Positions 1 to 7,706 of a stretch of DNA of 64,000 bases are shown piece by piece. The notes below the pieces were generated by a model. The model had not been told where the DNA came from. It made no database searches and saw only the letters and a program-made list of their open reading frames with translations. The stretch comes from Brevundimonas sp. (GTDB lineage Bacteria; Pseudomonadota; Alphaproteobacteria; Caulobacterales; Caulobacteraceae). Positions within the stretch are counted from its first letter, which is position 1. Each line of letters starts with the position of its first letter. Both the position numbers and the translations under genes were made by a program. The DNA is taken from NCBI RefSeq assembly GCF_016463295.1, contig NZ_JAEMRO010000001.1, positions 146,268 through 210,267 of the forward strand, in the 5' to 3' direction.

Positions 1-94
1 CGCCGAAGCCTTCACGGAAACAGCATCAGAGGCGCATGCGGCGGGCGAAAAGGACGACCACGATTTCGTCTTTCGCGTGCTGGACCGCCGCTAA
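1..94 (+). CDS. C-terminal end of an unidentified protein (partial)
   Basis: The first 31 codons of the frame starting at base 2 are open and end at TAA 92-94. They encode a hydrophilic tail rich in Ala, Glu and Asp that ends in VLDRR. The start lies outside the window, so the function cannot be judged. The stop overlaps by a few bases the stop of the convergent sterol-desaturase-like gene, the usual tail-to-tail packing here. High codon-position GC supports a real gene end rather than chance. Confidence 0.45.
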   Translation, partial: AEAFTETASEAHAAGEKDDHDFVFRVLDRR

Positions 95-867
95 CTGCGG
101 TCTTTGACTTCGGGCATGGCATCCGTGCCGCACAGCCGATCCCAGAAGCGCAGGTGAAGGCCGAAGTTGGTCTTCATATGGGTGTGGTGGCGGCCATGAT
201 GGGTGGCGGTGATCAGGTGACGCCCCAGCGGTGAGCGCACCCAGCGATCCGGCCACATCTCCCAGCCGCAATGGTTCATCACGGCGGTCACTGTCATGAC
301 CGTGAGCAGCAGGGCCACGACCCACAGATTGACCGGGATCAGGAACACCATCAGCGGCAGGACCCAGGCGGTCAGGACTGCCTCGATGGGGTCGAAGGCG
401 AAGCTGGCGAAGGGGCTGGGCTCGCGCGAGCGGTGATGGCCGGCATGGGCGATGGCGAACAGCTTTGGGTGATGCAGCAGCCGGTGCGTCCAGTAATAGT
501 GGGTGTCCTGCACGATCAGCAACAGCAGAAAACTGACCGGCAGCCACCAAAGGCCGTATTGCGCCGGGTCCAGATACATCCGGGTCCCCCCCGCCTTGAA
601 CGCCTCCAGCGCGATGGCCGCAGGCAGGGCATAGATGGGGGTGGCGATCAGGGAGAAGCGGATTTCCTGAAGCATCAGACGGCGCGACGGGCGGTCACGG
701 TTCAGCTGTCGCCCCAGGCCCCGCGCCCTGCCCCACTGCATCCACCACACCCCGCCCGCGATCAGCAGATAGCGCAGCCCGATGATCAGGCTGAGCCAGG
801 CGGTGGTGATCAGGACGGCGAGGAGCAAGGGAGGTTCGAGGGATGAGGGATGAGGGATGTCGGCCAT
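91..867 (-). CDS. Sterol desaturase / fatty acid hydroxylase family membrane protein
   Basis: This is a 258-residue integral membrane protein of the fatty acid hydroxylase superfamily, whose members use a di-iron centre to hydroxylate or desaturate lipids. The histidine clusters are visible in order: HYYWTHRLLH, HAGHH and HHGRHHTH, set between hydrophobic helices (an early pair near residues 15-40, another near 105-120, and a hairpin near 165-195). The substrate cannot be told; hopanoid, sterol-like or carotenoid substrates are possible. The start is ATG 865-867 after an AGCGGGG stretch. Codons 7-13 (HPSSLEP) lie in one arm of an inverted repeat, so the first dozen residues may be a recent addition and the true start is slightly uncertain. 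Confidence 0.85.
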   Translation of the reverse strand: MADIPHPSSLEPPLLLAVLITTAWLSLIIGLRYLLIAGGVWWMQWGRARGLGRQLNRDRPSRRLMLQEIRFSLIATPIYALPAAIALEAFKAGGTRMYLDPAQYGLWWLPVSFLLLLIVQDTHYYWTHRLLHHPKLFAIAHAGHHRSREPSPFASFAFDPIEAVLTAWVLPLMVFLIPVNLWVVALLLTVMTVTAVMNHCGWEMWPDRWVRSPLGRHLITATHHGRHHTHMKTNFGLHLRFWDRLCGTDAMPEVKDRS

Positions 868-915
868 CCCCGCTGGGACTCGACCCTAGGCCAAGACCCT
901 CATCCCTCAAACCTC
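831..915. repeat. Imperfect 19-bp inverted repeat with GAGGGATGAGGG core
   Basis: The arms 831-849 and 897-915 are reverse complements at 18 of 19 positions; the core is GAGGGATGAGGG and its complement. The left arm also repeats GGGATGA in tandem (841-857). The element sits between two minus-strand genes and enters the 5' end of the downstream one. It looks like a small dispersed palindromic element, but only one copy lies in this window, so that is inference. It could also act as a transcription-attenuating hairpin. Confidence 0.5.
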
Positions 916-927
916 TAACCTCGTCCC

Positions 928-2025
928 TTAGGTCAGCGTCGCCATCGCGGAGCGATCGAACGCCATCAGTTCGTCATTTCGCCCCTCGCGGACCTTCTCG
1001 ACCCAGCGCGGGTCGGCCAGCAGGGCGCGGCCTACGGCGATCAGGTCGAACTCGTCGCGCTCCATCCGCTCGATCAGGCCGTCCAGCGACGCCGGGTTGG
1101 AGCCCGCACCGCCGAAGGCCGCGATGAACTCGCCGTCCAGTCCGACCGAGCCCACGGAAATGGTCGGCTTCTTGGTGATGACCTTGGCCCAGCCGGCGAA
1201 GTTGAGGTCAGACCCCTCGAATTCCGGCTCCCAGAAGCGGCGCTGCGAGCAGTGGAAGACGTCGACACCCGCGTCGGACAGGGGCAGGAGCCACTCGGCC
1301 ATCTCGTCGGGATTGTGGGCGATCTTGGCGTCGTAGTCCTGCTGCTTCCACTGCGACAGGCGGATGATCAGAGGAATGTCGGGGCCCAAGCCCTCGCGCA
1401 CCGCCTTGACGACCTCGACGCCGAAGCGAGCGCGCTCCGCGATCGTCGGGCCGCCCCAGCGATCGCCCCGCGCGTTCAGACCGGCCCAGTAGAACTGATC
1501 GATCAGATAACCGTGGGCGGAATGGATTTCGGCGGCGTCGAAGCCAAGATCGCGGGCGGCACGGGCCGACCGACCGAAGGCGGCGATGGTGTCGGCGATG
1601 TCCTCTTCGGTCATGGCCTCATATTTCTGCTTGCCCGGGGCAACGAGACCGGAGGGGCTGTCGACCTGACCCAGCGGCTGCCAGTCCGCACCCTGGCCGC
1701 GCGCCGCACCGACGTGCCAGATTTGCGGCGCGATCAGGCCACCCGCGGCGTGAACCTCTTCCACCACCTTCTTCCATTCCGGCAGAGCCTCGCCGTGAAA
1801 GACCGGGACGGCGGCGTCGTTGCGAGCGGCGGGCCTTTCGACCACCGTGCCCTCGGTGATGATCAGTCCGACGCCGCCTTCGGCCCGCCGGCGATAATAG
1901 GCGGCGACGTCGCTGGTCGGAATGCCGCCCGGCGAGAAGGACCGGGTCATCGGGGCCATGACGATGCGGTTCGGCAAGGTCAGGTTCTTGACGGTAAACG
2001 GACGGAACAGGGTCTCGACGGACAT
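928..2025 (-). CDS. NADH:flavin oxidoreductase, old yellow enzyme family
   Basis: This 365-residue FMN-dependent ene-reductase folds as a TIM barrel (LFRPFTVKNLTLPNRIVMAPMTRS at the N-terminus). The substrate-binding pair is H168 and H171 in EIHSAHGYLIDQF, with Y173 as the likely proton donor. T27 in APMTRS is typical of classical OYEs rather than the Cys-containing YqjM type. It probably reduces activated C=C bonds or nitro compounds with NAD(P)H in the cytoplasm. The start is ATG 2025 with AGAGAG upstream. It lies 99 bp downstream of acr3 on the same strand, so it may be read through from the ars operon. A direct arsenic role cannot be shown. Confidence 0.9.
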   Translation of the reverse strand: MSVETLFRPFTVKNLTLPNRIVMAPMTRSFSPGGIPTSDVAAYYRRRAEGGVGLIITEGTVVERPAARNDAAVPVFHGEALPEWKKVVEEVHAAGGLIAPQIWHVGAARGQGADWQPLGQVDSPSGLVAPGKQKYEAMTEEDIADTIAAFGRSARAARDLGFDAAEIHSAHGYLIDQFYWAGLNARGDRWGGPTIAERARFGVEVVKAVREGLGPDIPLIIRLSQWKQQDYDAKIAHNPDEMAEWLLPLSDAGVDVFHCSQRRFWEPEFEGSDLNFAGWAKVITKKPTISVGSVGLDGEFIAAFGGAGSNPASLDGLIERMERDEFDLIAVGRALLADPRWVEKVREGRNDELMAFDRSAMATLT

Positions 2026-2124
2026 CGCGGTCTCTCTGGCAACTATCCCGGGCGAGCGGGACTGGAACCGCCAAGGTGGCGATTCAGGTTGCGTTTGAAA
2101 ACCCTATCGGTCGAAAAAGTTGGC

Positions 2125-3207
2125 TCATCCGCAGACCTCCTTCTTCGGGGCCGTGTCGGGGAAGTAGCGGCGACCCAGCCATAGGGCGACAGAGACGAGC
2201 AGGATCAGCACCGGCACCTCGACCAGCGGCCCGATGACGGCAGCAAAAGCGACCGGAGAGGCCAGGCCGAAGGCGGCGATGGCGACGGCAATGGCCAGTT
2301 CGAAATTGTTGGACGCCGCCGTGAACGCCAAGGCCGTGGTGCGCGGATAATCGGTCTGGATCAGCCGCCCCATCAGAAAGCTGACCACGAACATGACCAG
2401 AAAATAGATCGTCAGCGGAATGGCGATGCGAAGCGCATCCAGCGGCAGGGCGACCACCTCGCCGCCCTTCAGACTGAACATGGCCGTGATGGTGAACAGA
2501 AGGGCTATCAGGGTCACCGGTCCGATGCGGGGCAGGAACCGGCTCTCGTACCAGTCGGCTCCCTTGCGGGCGATCAGCACCCGGCGGGTCAGAAAACCAC
2601 CCAGGAACGGCAGGCCCAGATAGATCAGGACGGCGACGGCTATGGTCCAGAAGCCGACGTCCACCACGCTGCCTTCCAGACCGAATAGGGGCGGCAGAAC
2701 GGTCAGGAACAGCCAGGCATAGATGCTGAAGAAGGCAATCTGGAAGATCGAGTTGAAGGCCACCAGACCCGCCACATACTGATTGTCGCCCCGCGCCAGC
2801 TGGTTCCAGACCAGGACCATGGCGATACAGCGGGCCAGGCCGATCAGGATCACCCCGGTCATGTATTCCGGCTGGTCGCGCAGGAAGATCACGGCCAGGG
2901 CGAACATCAGCACCGGGCCCAAAACCCAGTTCTGAAACAGCGAGAGGGCCAGCACCCGCTTGTCGGCAAAGACCCGCGGCAGTTCCTCGTATTTCACCCG
3001 CGCGAGTGGCGGATACATCATCAGGATCAGGCCGATGGCGATAGGGATGTTGGTCGAGCCGACCGACAGGCTGTCGATCCAGCCCGGTAGGCCGGGCACC
3101 ACCGTTCCCAGCAGAACGCCCAGCCCCATGGCCACGAAAATCCACAGCGTCAGCCAGCGATCCAGAAAGGACAGGCGGGCTCGCTTGGCGACGGCGGCCT
3201 CGGTCAT
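2125..3207 (-). CDS. acr3: ACR3-family arsenite efflux transporter
   Basis: This 360-residue inner-membrane carrier has about ten hydrophobic segments and exports As(III) using the proton motive force. The family hallmark [17 protein letters not shown] is present, with C127 matching the Cys needed for transport. So are the start [20 protein letters not shown] and the [16 protein letters not shown] segment. It is the last gene of arsR-arsC-acr3. Its start overlaps the arsC stop by 4 bases (ATGA), so the two are probably translationally coupled. In many genomes this family is labelled ArsB, but the sequence is the ACR3 type. Confidence 0.94.
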   Translation of the reverse strand: MTEAAVAKRARLSFLDRWLTLWIFVAMGLGVLLGTVVPGLPGWIDSLSVGSTNIPIAIGLILMMYPPLARVKYEELPRVFADKRVLALSLFQNWVLGPVLMFALAVIFLRDQPEYMTGVILIGLARCIAMVLVWNQLARGDNQYVAGLVAFNSIFQIAFFSIYAWLFLTVLPPLFGLEGSVVDVGFWTIAVAVLIYLGLPFLGGFLTRRVLIARKGADWYESRFLPRIGPVTLIALLFTITAMFSLKGGEVVALPLDALRIAIPLTIYFLVMFVVSFLMGRLIQTDYPRTTALAFTAASNNFELAIAVAIAAFGLASPVAFAAVIGPLVEVPVLILLVSVALWLGRRYFPDTAPKKEVCG

Positions 3208-3629
3208 CCGCGAACCCGGCGTCCATCACCATCGACGACGACCTCTCCATCCTCCTTTGTGAAGGGCTTGAGCCCCTCGGCCGGGAGCAGGTCCAGCACC
3301 ACTTCCGACGGGCGGCAAAGCTTCACGCCCAGCGGCGAGACCACCAGCGGTCGGTTCATCAGGATCGGATGGGCCTCGATCGCATCAAGCAGCTGGTCGT
3401 CGGTGAGGGACGGCTCGTCCAGACCCAGCTCGGCATAGGGCGTGCCCTTCTCACGCAGGAGGTCGCGGACGCTGCCACCCATGCGCCGGACCAGCGATGC
3501 CACCAGGGCCCTGCTGGGCGGAGTCTTCAAATATTCAACGACATGCGGCTCGATGCCGACATGCCGGATCAGTGCCAGGGTGTTGCGCGACGTGCCGCAG
3601 GCGGGGTTGTGATAGATGACGACGTCCAT
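3204..3629 (-). CDS. arsC: Arsenate reductase, glutaredoxin-coupled (ArsC)
   Basis: This 141-residue thioredoxin-fold reductase converts arsenate to arsenite using glutathione and glutaredoxin. The catalytic Cys is C11 in [11 protein letters not shown]. The [10 protein letters not shown] segment, [15 protein letters not shown] motif ([19 protein letters not shown]) and overall length fit the E. coli plasmid R773 ArsC type. The gene starts 6 bases after the arsR stop and overlaps acr3 by 4 bases. Its product, arsenite, is the substrate of the downstream ACR3 pump. Confidence 0.95.
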   Translation of the reverse strand: MDVVIYHNPACGTSRNTLALIRHVGIEPHVVEYLKTPPSRALVASLVRRMGGSVRDLLREKGTPYAELGLDEPSLTDDQLLDAIEAHPILMNRPLVVSPLGVKLCRPSEVVLDLLPAEGLKPFTKEDGEVVVDGDGRRVRG

Positions 3630-3635
3630 GGGGCC

Positions 3636-3971
3636 TCAGGCGCAGCAGGGGGCCAGTTCGGCCACCAGGGGTTGGCACAGTTCCGACCGGCCCTGGCAGC
3701 AGTCCTTGACCAAGAACAGCACCAGATCGCTGAGCCGGCTCAGGTCGGCGCGATAGATGATCGAGCGGCTGTGGCGCGTGGCCGTGACCAGGCCGGCGCG
3801 AGACAGCACCCCCAGATGGGCCGACAGGGTGTTGGCCGGGACCGCCAGGCGATCCGCAATCTCGCCCGCCGCCAGACCCTCGGGCTCATGGCGCACCAGC
3901 AGGCGGAAGGTCTCGAGGCGCGTCGATTGGCTAAGCGCCGCAAAACCAAGCAGGGCAGATTCGGTTTCCAT
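3636..3971 (-). CDS. arsR: ArsR-family arsenic-responsive repressor
   Basis: This 111-residue winged-helix repressor (SQSTRLETFRLLVRHEPEGLAAGEIADRL, then the recognition region NTLSAHLGVLSRAGLV) should control the operon it heads. Its likely As(III) ligands are C91, C92 and C99 near the C-terminus (CCQGRSELC), the spacing seen in Acidithiobacillus ferrooxidans-type ArsR rather than the R773 alpha-3 CVC type. A second Cys pair, C109 and C110, ends the protein. The ATG (3969-3971) lies inside a long palindrome, so the message may be nearly leaderless and repression direct. Confidence 0.93.
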   Translation of the reverse strand: METESALLGFAALSQSTRLETFRLLVRHEPEGLAAGEIADRLAVPANTLSAHLGVLSRAGLVTATRHSRSIIYRADLSRLSDLVLFLVKDCCQGRSELCQPLVAELAPCCA

Positions 3972-3996
3972 AGTTCCACGATAGTGGAATTATGGA
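3967..3996. promoter_or_regulatory. Probable ArsR operator over the arsR start codon
   Basis: Arms 3967-3979 and 3984-3996 form a 13-bp inverted repeat with one mismatch around the spacer GATA; the core is TTCCAC-GATA-GTGGAA. The arsR start codon lies inside the left arm. Position and symmetry fit autorepression by an ArsR dimer. This is inferred; no binding data. Confidence 0.7.
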
Positions 3997-4018
3997 TTGC
4001 TGCAAGACAGGATGGCCG

Positions 4019-5092
4019 TCAGTTCAGCGCCAGAGCCTCCCGGATGGCACCGGCGAAGGCCATGAACCGCTGGGCGACATTGCCACCCGGCTCATTGACC
4101 ACAACGGGCCGACCCGCATCGCCACCCTCGCGTAAGCTGGCGTCCAGCGGCAGGTCACCGAGATAGGGCACGTCCAGACGCCCCGCCTCGGCCTCCGCCC
4201 CTCCCCGACCGAAAACGTCGCCGCACATGTTCTCGATCAGCCCGAGTGTCTGCACCCCGACCTTCTGGAACAGCGCATGCGCCCGGCGGGCGTCGGCCAG
4301 GGCGACTTCCTGCGGCGTGGAGACGATGACGGCCCCGTCCAGCGGCGTCTTCTGGATCAGCGTCAGCTGCACGTCGCCAGTGCCGGGCGGCAGGTCGACG
4401 ACCAGTATGTCCAGCGGCTCCTCGGCGGTGCCCCAGCGCGTCTGGGTCAGCATCTGGGTCAGGGCCTGGGACGCCATCGGCCCACGCCAGACCATGGCAT
4501 CCCCCGCCCCGGTCAGCAGGCCCACCGACATGGCCTTCAGCCCGTACGCCTCATGCGGCTGCATCATGCCGTCGCGGTACTCCGGCTTGCCGGAGAGGCC
4601 CAGCATGGTTGGCAGAGACGGGCCGTAGACATCGGCGTCCAGCAGGCCCACGCGCAGCCCCTGCGCCGACAGGGCCGCCGCCAGATTGACCGCGACCGTC
4701 GACTTGCCCACCCCGCCCTTGCCGCTGGCGATGGCCAGGACCCGGCGAACATGCGCAGGCCGATCGGTCGGGACGGGAGCCTTGGCGCGGGTCTGGTCCA
4801 CCGCCTGGGGCGACAGGGACGCGGTGCGCACCGGCTTGGTCGCCGGCGCCGTCTCGGCGGTCAGGACGACGGAGACGCGGGTCATGCCAGGCAAGGCCTT
4901 CAGGGTAGCCTCGGCGGCGTCGCGGATGGGCGCATACAAGGCGGTGTCTCCCGCCGGCACCTCCATGACGAAGCCCGCGCGATCCTCGGTGACGGTCAGC
5001 CCCTGCGCCAGTCCTGCCGCGACCAGCCCCTGCCCGCTTTTGGGATCGAGGATGGCATCAAGGGTGGCGATAACGGTGTCGCGGTCGGGCAA
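4019..5092 (-). CDS. mrp: Mrp/NBP35 (ApbC) family iron-sulfur carrier ATPase
   Basis: This 357-residue P-loop ATPase helps assemble or deliver Fe-S clusters. An N-terminal MIP18/DUF59 domain (DTVIATLDAILDPKSGQGLV, about residues 5-90) is followed by a long linker and the NTPase domain with deviant Walker A ASGKGGVGKST and VVDLPPGTGD. The usual CPxC cluster-binding motif after IENM is absent: the sequence reads IENMCGDVFGRGG with a single Cys. I place the start at TTG 5090-5092, with AGAGG seven bases upstream. The open frame continues upstream to 5434, but only antisense to miaA. It is divergent from miaA with 28 bp between starts. Confidence 0.9.
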   Translation of the reverse strand: MPDRDTVIATLDAILDPKSGQGLVAAGLAQGLTVTEDRAGFVMEVPAGDTALYAPIRDAAEATLKALPGMTRVSVVLTAETAPATKPVRTASLSPQAVDQTRAKAPVPTDRPAHVRRVLAIASGKGGVGKSTVAVNLAAALSAQGLRVGLLDADVYGPSLPTMLGLSGKPEYRDGMMQPHEAYGLKAMSVGLLTGAGDAMVWRGPMASQALTQMLTQTRWGTAEEPLDILVVDLPPGTGDVQLTLIQKTPLDGAVIVSTPQEVALADARRAHALFQKVGVQTLGLIENMCGDVFGRGGAEAEAGRLDVPYLGDLPLDASLREGGDAGRPVVVNEPGGNVAQRFMAFAGAIREALALN

Positions 5093-5120
5093 GACGCGGC
5101 CTCTGGAAGGAGCTTCGGGG

Positions 5121-6053
5121 TTGCGGTGCGTGTGCGGGCCTTCTATCGCCGAAAGCCCCCTCTCCGCGAGCGCCGATTTGTCCCGACCGCCCCAGATCGA
5201 ATTGATCGCCGGACCGACCGCCTCGGGCAAGTCGGCCCTGGCCATGGCGCGGGCCCGCGAAACCGGGGCGGTCATCATCAATGCCGACAGCCAGCAGCTG
5301 TATGCAGACCTGCGGGTGCTGACCGCCCGTCCTTCGGTCGAGGACGAGGCGGCGGTCGAGCACCGGCTGTACGGCGTGGCCGATGCGGCAGAGGCCTGGT
5401 CCGTCGGCCGCTGGGCCCGCGCCGTCATGCCCATCCTGGCCGAGTTGGGCGAGGCCGGTCGTCAGGCGCTGCTGGTCGGGGGAACCGGACTATATTTCAC
5501 AGCTTTGACCAAGGGGTTAGCGGATATTCCCGATGTACCAGTCGAGGTCCGCGATACCGTCGAGCAGACGTTCGATGCCGAGGGCGAGGCCGCATTCCGC
5601 AGTCGGCTATCGACCCGGGACCCGCAGGCGGCACAGCGGATCGAGACGGGCGACCGTCAACGCCTGATCCGGGCCATGTCCGTAGCCGAGCACACCGGAC
5701 GCGCCCTCAGCGACTGGTCCGCCGACACGACGCCTCTGCTCGCCCCGGGGTCATGGACCGGCTGCGTCGTCGAACCGGACCGAGCGGTCCTCTATGCCCG
5801 GTGCGACCGTCGCGTGGAGAGTATGATCGCCAACGGGGCACTGGACGAGGTCCAGGCTCTGATCCGGCGAAAGCTGGACCCCGCCCTGCCCGCCATGAAA
5901 GCGGTAGGCGTCCGAGAACTTTCGGCGCATCTGGGCGGCTCGATCAGCCGGGATGACGCCATCGCGGTCACACAGCAGGCCACACGCAACTATGCCAAGC
6001 GCCAACTGACCTGGTTCCGCAACCAGACGGCGGATTGGCCCAGAGCAGCCTGA
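5121..6053 (+). CDS. miaA: tRNA dimethylallyltransferase MiaA
   Basis: This 310-residue enzyme adds an isopentenyl group to A37 of tRNAs reading UNN codons. The P-loop IAGPTASGKS lies near residue 30, with NADSQQLYADLRVLTARPS, LLVGGTGLYFTAL and the C-terminal KRQLTWFRNQ tail as further family landmarks. I chose TTG 5121 because GGAAGGAG (5105-5112) sits eight bases upstream, a very strong ribosome site; GTG 5130 is an alternative. The frame is open further upstream, but only antisense to mrp. The length is normal for the family. Confidence 0.93.
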   Translation: MRCVCGPSIAESPLSASADLSRPPQIELIAGPTASGKSALAMARARETGAVIINADSQQLYADLRVLTARPSVEDEAAVEHRLYGVADAAEAWSVGRWARAVMPILAELGEAGRQALLVGGTGLYFTALTKGLADIPDVPVEVRDTVEQTFDAEGEAAFRSRLSTRDPQAAQRIETGDRQRLIRAMSVAEHTGRALSDWSADTTPLLAPGSWTGCVVEPDRAVLYARCDRRVESMIANGALDEVQALIRRKLDPALPAMKAVGVRELSAHLGGSISRDDAIAVTQQATRNYAKRQLTWFRNQTADWPRAA

Positions 6054-6090
6054 CCATTGAACCGTCGCATGGTCCAGCCGTTCAGACCCT

Positions 6091-6276
6091 ATGGACCCGC
6101 ATGACATTCAGGACCGGGGCCTTTTCCCCGAAGACCCCGCCGATCCAACGGCCAATCTCACACCGGACGCGAGCCTGTGTCCCGAATGCGAAGGGCGCGG
6201 CACCCTGACGTCGGGCGACACCTGTCCGGTATGTGAGGGCACCGGCAAGGCCACGGGCCGCACAGGCGGAGGGTGA
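6091..6276 (+). CDS. Small protein with two CxxCxGxG zinc-ribbon motifs
   Basis: This 61-residue soluble protein of unknown role has two CxxCxGxG motifs (CPECEGRG and CPVCEGTG) nine residues apart, the pattern of half a DnaJ-type zinc finger. It should bind one zinc ion. It starts at ATG 6091 with only a weak ribosome site, 37 bases after miaA, and may be in its transcript. It lies just before the tmRNA promoter. A function in protein quality control is possible only by association. Confidence 0.6.
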   Translation: MDPHDIQDRGLFPEDPADPTANLTPDASLCPECEGRGTLTSGDTCPVCEGTGKATGRTGGG

Positions 6277-6299
6277 CGACCGTTCGGCGTCATGCCCCT

Positions 6300-6327
6300 T
6301 TGAACGGGGGAACGGATGCCCTATATT
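6300..6327 (+). promoter_or_regulatory. Housekeeping-type promoter of ssrA
   Basis: TTGAAC (6300-6305) and TATATT (6322-6327) are 16 bp apart. The predicted start, near 6331-6335, coincides with the first base of the folded tmRNA precursor. Confidence 0.6.
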
Positions 6328-6330
6328 GAT

Positions 6331-6625
6331 GGAGCCGGGGCTTGCTCCGGATATGGCGATAAACGCGCTTGTAATAAGCGGACCGGACCCGGGTGCGATT
6401 CCCGGCGGCTCCACCATTTCTCCCCGCGTTATCGGCGGAGGCATATGGGGCCGACTAGCATCGACGGACGTGTAAAGAAGACTGCTTTCGCTCGTCCTGG
6501 CCCACCGTATCGGGCCATTTTCTAACTGCGAACGATAACTTCGCTGGGGAATACGCTGTCGCCGCGTAATGCGGTTCCGGTAATTCCAACTTAAGTCCTG
6601 GGGGTTCAGATCCTCAGGCGGGGCC
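6331..6625 (+). ncRNA. ssrA: Circularly permuted two-piece tmRNA (alphaproteobacterial type)
   Basis: The acceptor piece comes first: a T arm (CCGGG TGCGATTC CCGGC) followed by GGCTCC-A-CCA, with CCA encoded at 6414-6416. A spacer of about 30 bases (6417-6446) is probably removed. The coding piece starts GGGGCC (6447-6452), which pairs with GGCTCC and leaves the G3-U70 wobble that alanyl-tRNA synthetase needs. The tag frame runs 6528-6569 from a GCG resume codon to TAA and encodes ANDNFAGEYAVAA, very close to the known Caulobacter tag. The exact 3' end of the coding piece is uncertain. tmRNA rescues stalled ribosomes and tags products for ClpXP. Confidence 0.95.
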
Positions 6626-6661
6626 GCCAGGGGGCCTGCCAACAGAACCCCTGGCACTTTT
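6626..6661 (+). terminator. Intrinsic terminator of ssrA
   Basis: GCCAGGGG (6626-6633) pairs with CCCCTGGC (6648-6655), and TTTT follows at 6658-6661. Confidence 0.8.
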
Positions 6662-6728
6662 CCCTCAAAAGCCACCTTTCGTCCGCCGCGCGGCCCCGCT
6701 ACACCTCGCGCGAACACGAGAGCGATCC

Positions 6729-7217
6729 ATGGCCGAAGAGACGCCCCCCGTCGACGAGATGCACTATGACGCCCTGGCGCAGGATGCCTTGCGCGGCGTC
6801 ATCCGGCTGGCGCTGGAACGGGCCGCCATGCCCGAGGGCATTCCTGGTGCGCACCATTTCTACATCACCTTCAAGACCCGCGCGGCGGGCGTCAGCGTGC
6901 CGCCCGACGTCCTGGCCAAATACCCCGAAGAGATGACCGTGGTGCTCCAACATCAGTACTGGGACCTGACGGTGGAGCCGACGCGGTTTTCGGTCATGCT
7001 CAAGTTCGGCGGCATGCCCAAGGTCCTGTCCATGCCCTATACGGCCGTGACGCGGTTCTATGACCCCTCGGTCCAGTTCCTGCTGCAGTTCGAGGAGCCG
7101 GTCACCGTCGACGAGATCGTGCAGGAGATCGAGGCGGCCGAGCCCGCCAAGGCTCCCACTCCAAGCGACGACGACGGCCCCAAGGTCGTTTCGCTGGACC
7201 AGTTCCGCAAGAAATAG
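6729..7217 (+). CDS. sspB: ClpXP adaptor SspB, alphaproteobacterial type
   Basis: This 162-residue adaptor binds ssrA-tagged proteins and tethers them to ClpX for degradation. The N-terminal helix YDALAQDALRGVIRLALERA and substrate-binding fold (HHFYITFKT, PEEMTVVLQHQYWDL, FGGMPKVLSMPYTAVTRFYDPSVQFLLQFE) match SspB-alpha. An acidic, flexible linker (residues 135-152) leads to the C-terminal ClpX-binding tail VVSLDQFRKK. The gene lies directly after ssrA, the RNA that makes its substrate's tag. The two are on the same strand but separated by a terminator, so sspB probably has its own promoter. Confidence 0.93.
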   Translation: MAEETPPVDEMHYDALAQDALRGVIRLALERAAMPEGIPGAHHFYITFKTRAAGVSVPPDVLAKYPEEMTVVLQHQYWDLTVEPTRFSVMLKFGGMPKVLSMPYTAVTRFYDPSVQFLLQFEEPVTVDEIVQEIEAAEPAKAPTPSDDDGPKVVSLDQFRKK

Positions 7218-7289
7218 TCTAAGAAGACCGTCCTTCCCGAGCGAACAGATGCTGTAACCTCCCCACCGACAAGGGTGGGAGCAATGGCT

Positions 7290-7703
7290 ATGCGGTATCT
7301 GGTGGCGTTCGCGGCGACGCTGTGTCTTGGCAGTTGCGCCAGCGGGACTGCGGGGCCCGACGATCCTTTTGCTGAAATGTTCAGCGGCGTTCCAGCCGAA
7401 CGCGCTGACAGGATCGCGGCGGGTCTGACCGGGCATCCGCTGAGCAGCGAAGCCAATCCAATCAGGGTCAACATGCCTCCCGGCCAGCGCGACTATGTTT
7501 CCCGTCTGCGCTGTTCAGACAATCGGGCACCACAGTTCGAGCGGATCGGCAGTATGGGCATGGGTCCTTACGGCCAGATCGTCGATGGTTATGATGTTCA
7601 ATGTCCTGGCTCGTCGCCGAGTAAGACAACCCTATACCTCGACATGTACCACCCTACGCATGTCGAAACCCAGGCACCTCCTGGTTTCAGGCTGGTACAA
7701 TAG
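7290..7703 (+). CDS. Hypothetical lipoprotein
   Basis: This 137-residue protein has a lipoprotein signal, MRYLVAFAATLCLGSC, with lipobox LGSC. The mature part has two further Cys (in LRCSDN and VQCPG) that could form a disulfide; I do not recognise the family. Of several in-frame starts (GTG 7275, ATG 7284, ATG 7290), ATG 7290 is best, being eight bases after GGGAG (7277-7281). It is convergent with the RusA-like gene. Confidence 0.7.
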   Translation: MRYLVAFAATLCLGSCASGTAGPDDPFAEMFSGVPAERADRIAAGLTGHPLSSEANPIRVNMPPGQRDYVSRLRCSDNRAPQFERIGSMGMGPYGQIVDGYDVQCPGSSPSKTTLYLDMYHPTHVETQAPPGFRLVQ

Positions 7704-7706
7704 GCT

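Noticed and set aside
5093..5434. N-terminal extension of Mrp to 471 residues
   Set aside because: The extra residues are antisense to the conserved miaA P-loop region, and a TTG with a good ribosome site gives the normal N-terminus.
4277..5956. 559-codon plus-strand frame crossing mrp and miaA
   Set aside because: It is out of frame with both real genes; the product is Arg/Gly-rich nonsense.
6233..6525. Short plus-strand frames over the tmRNA
   Set aside because: They overlap a clearly folded tmRNA and have no similarity to proteins.
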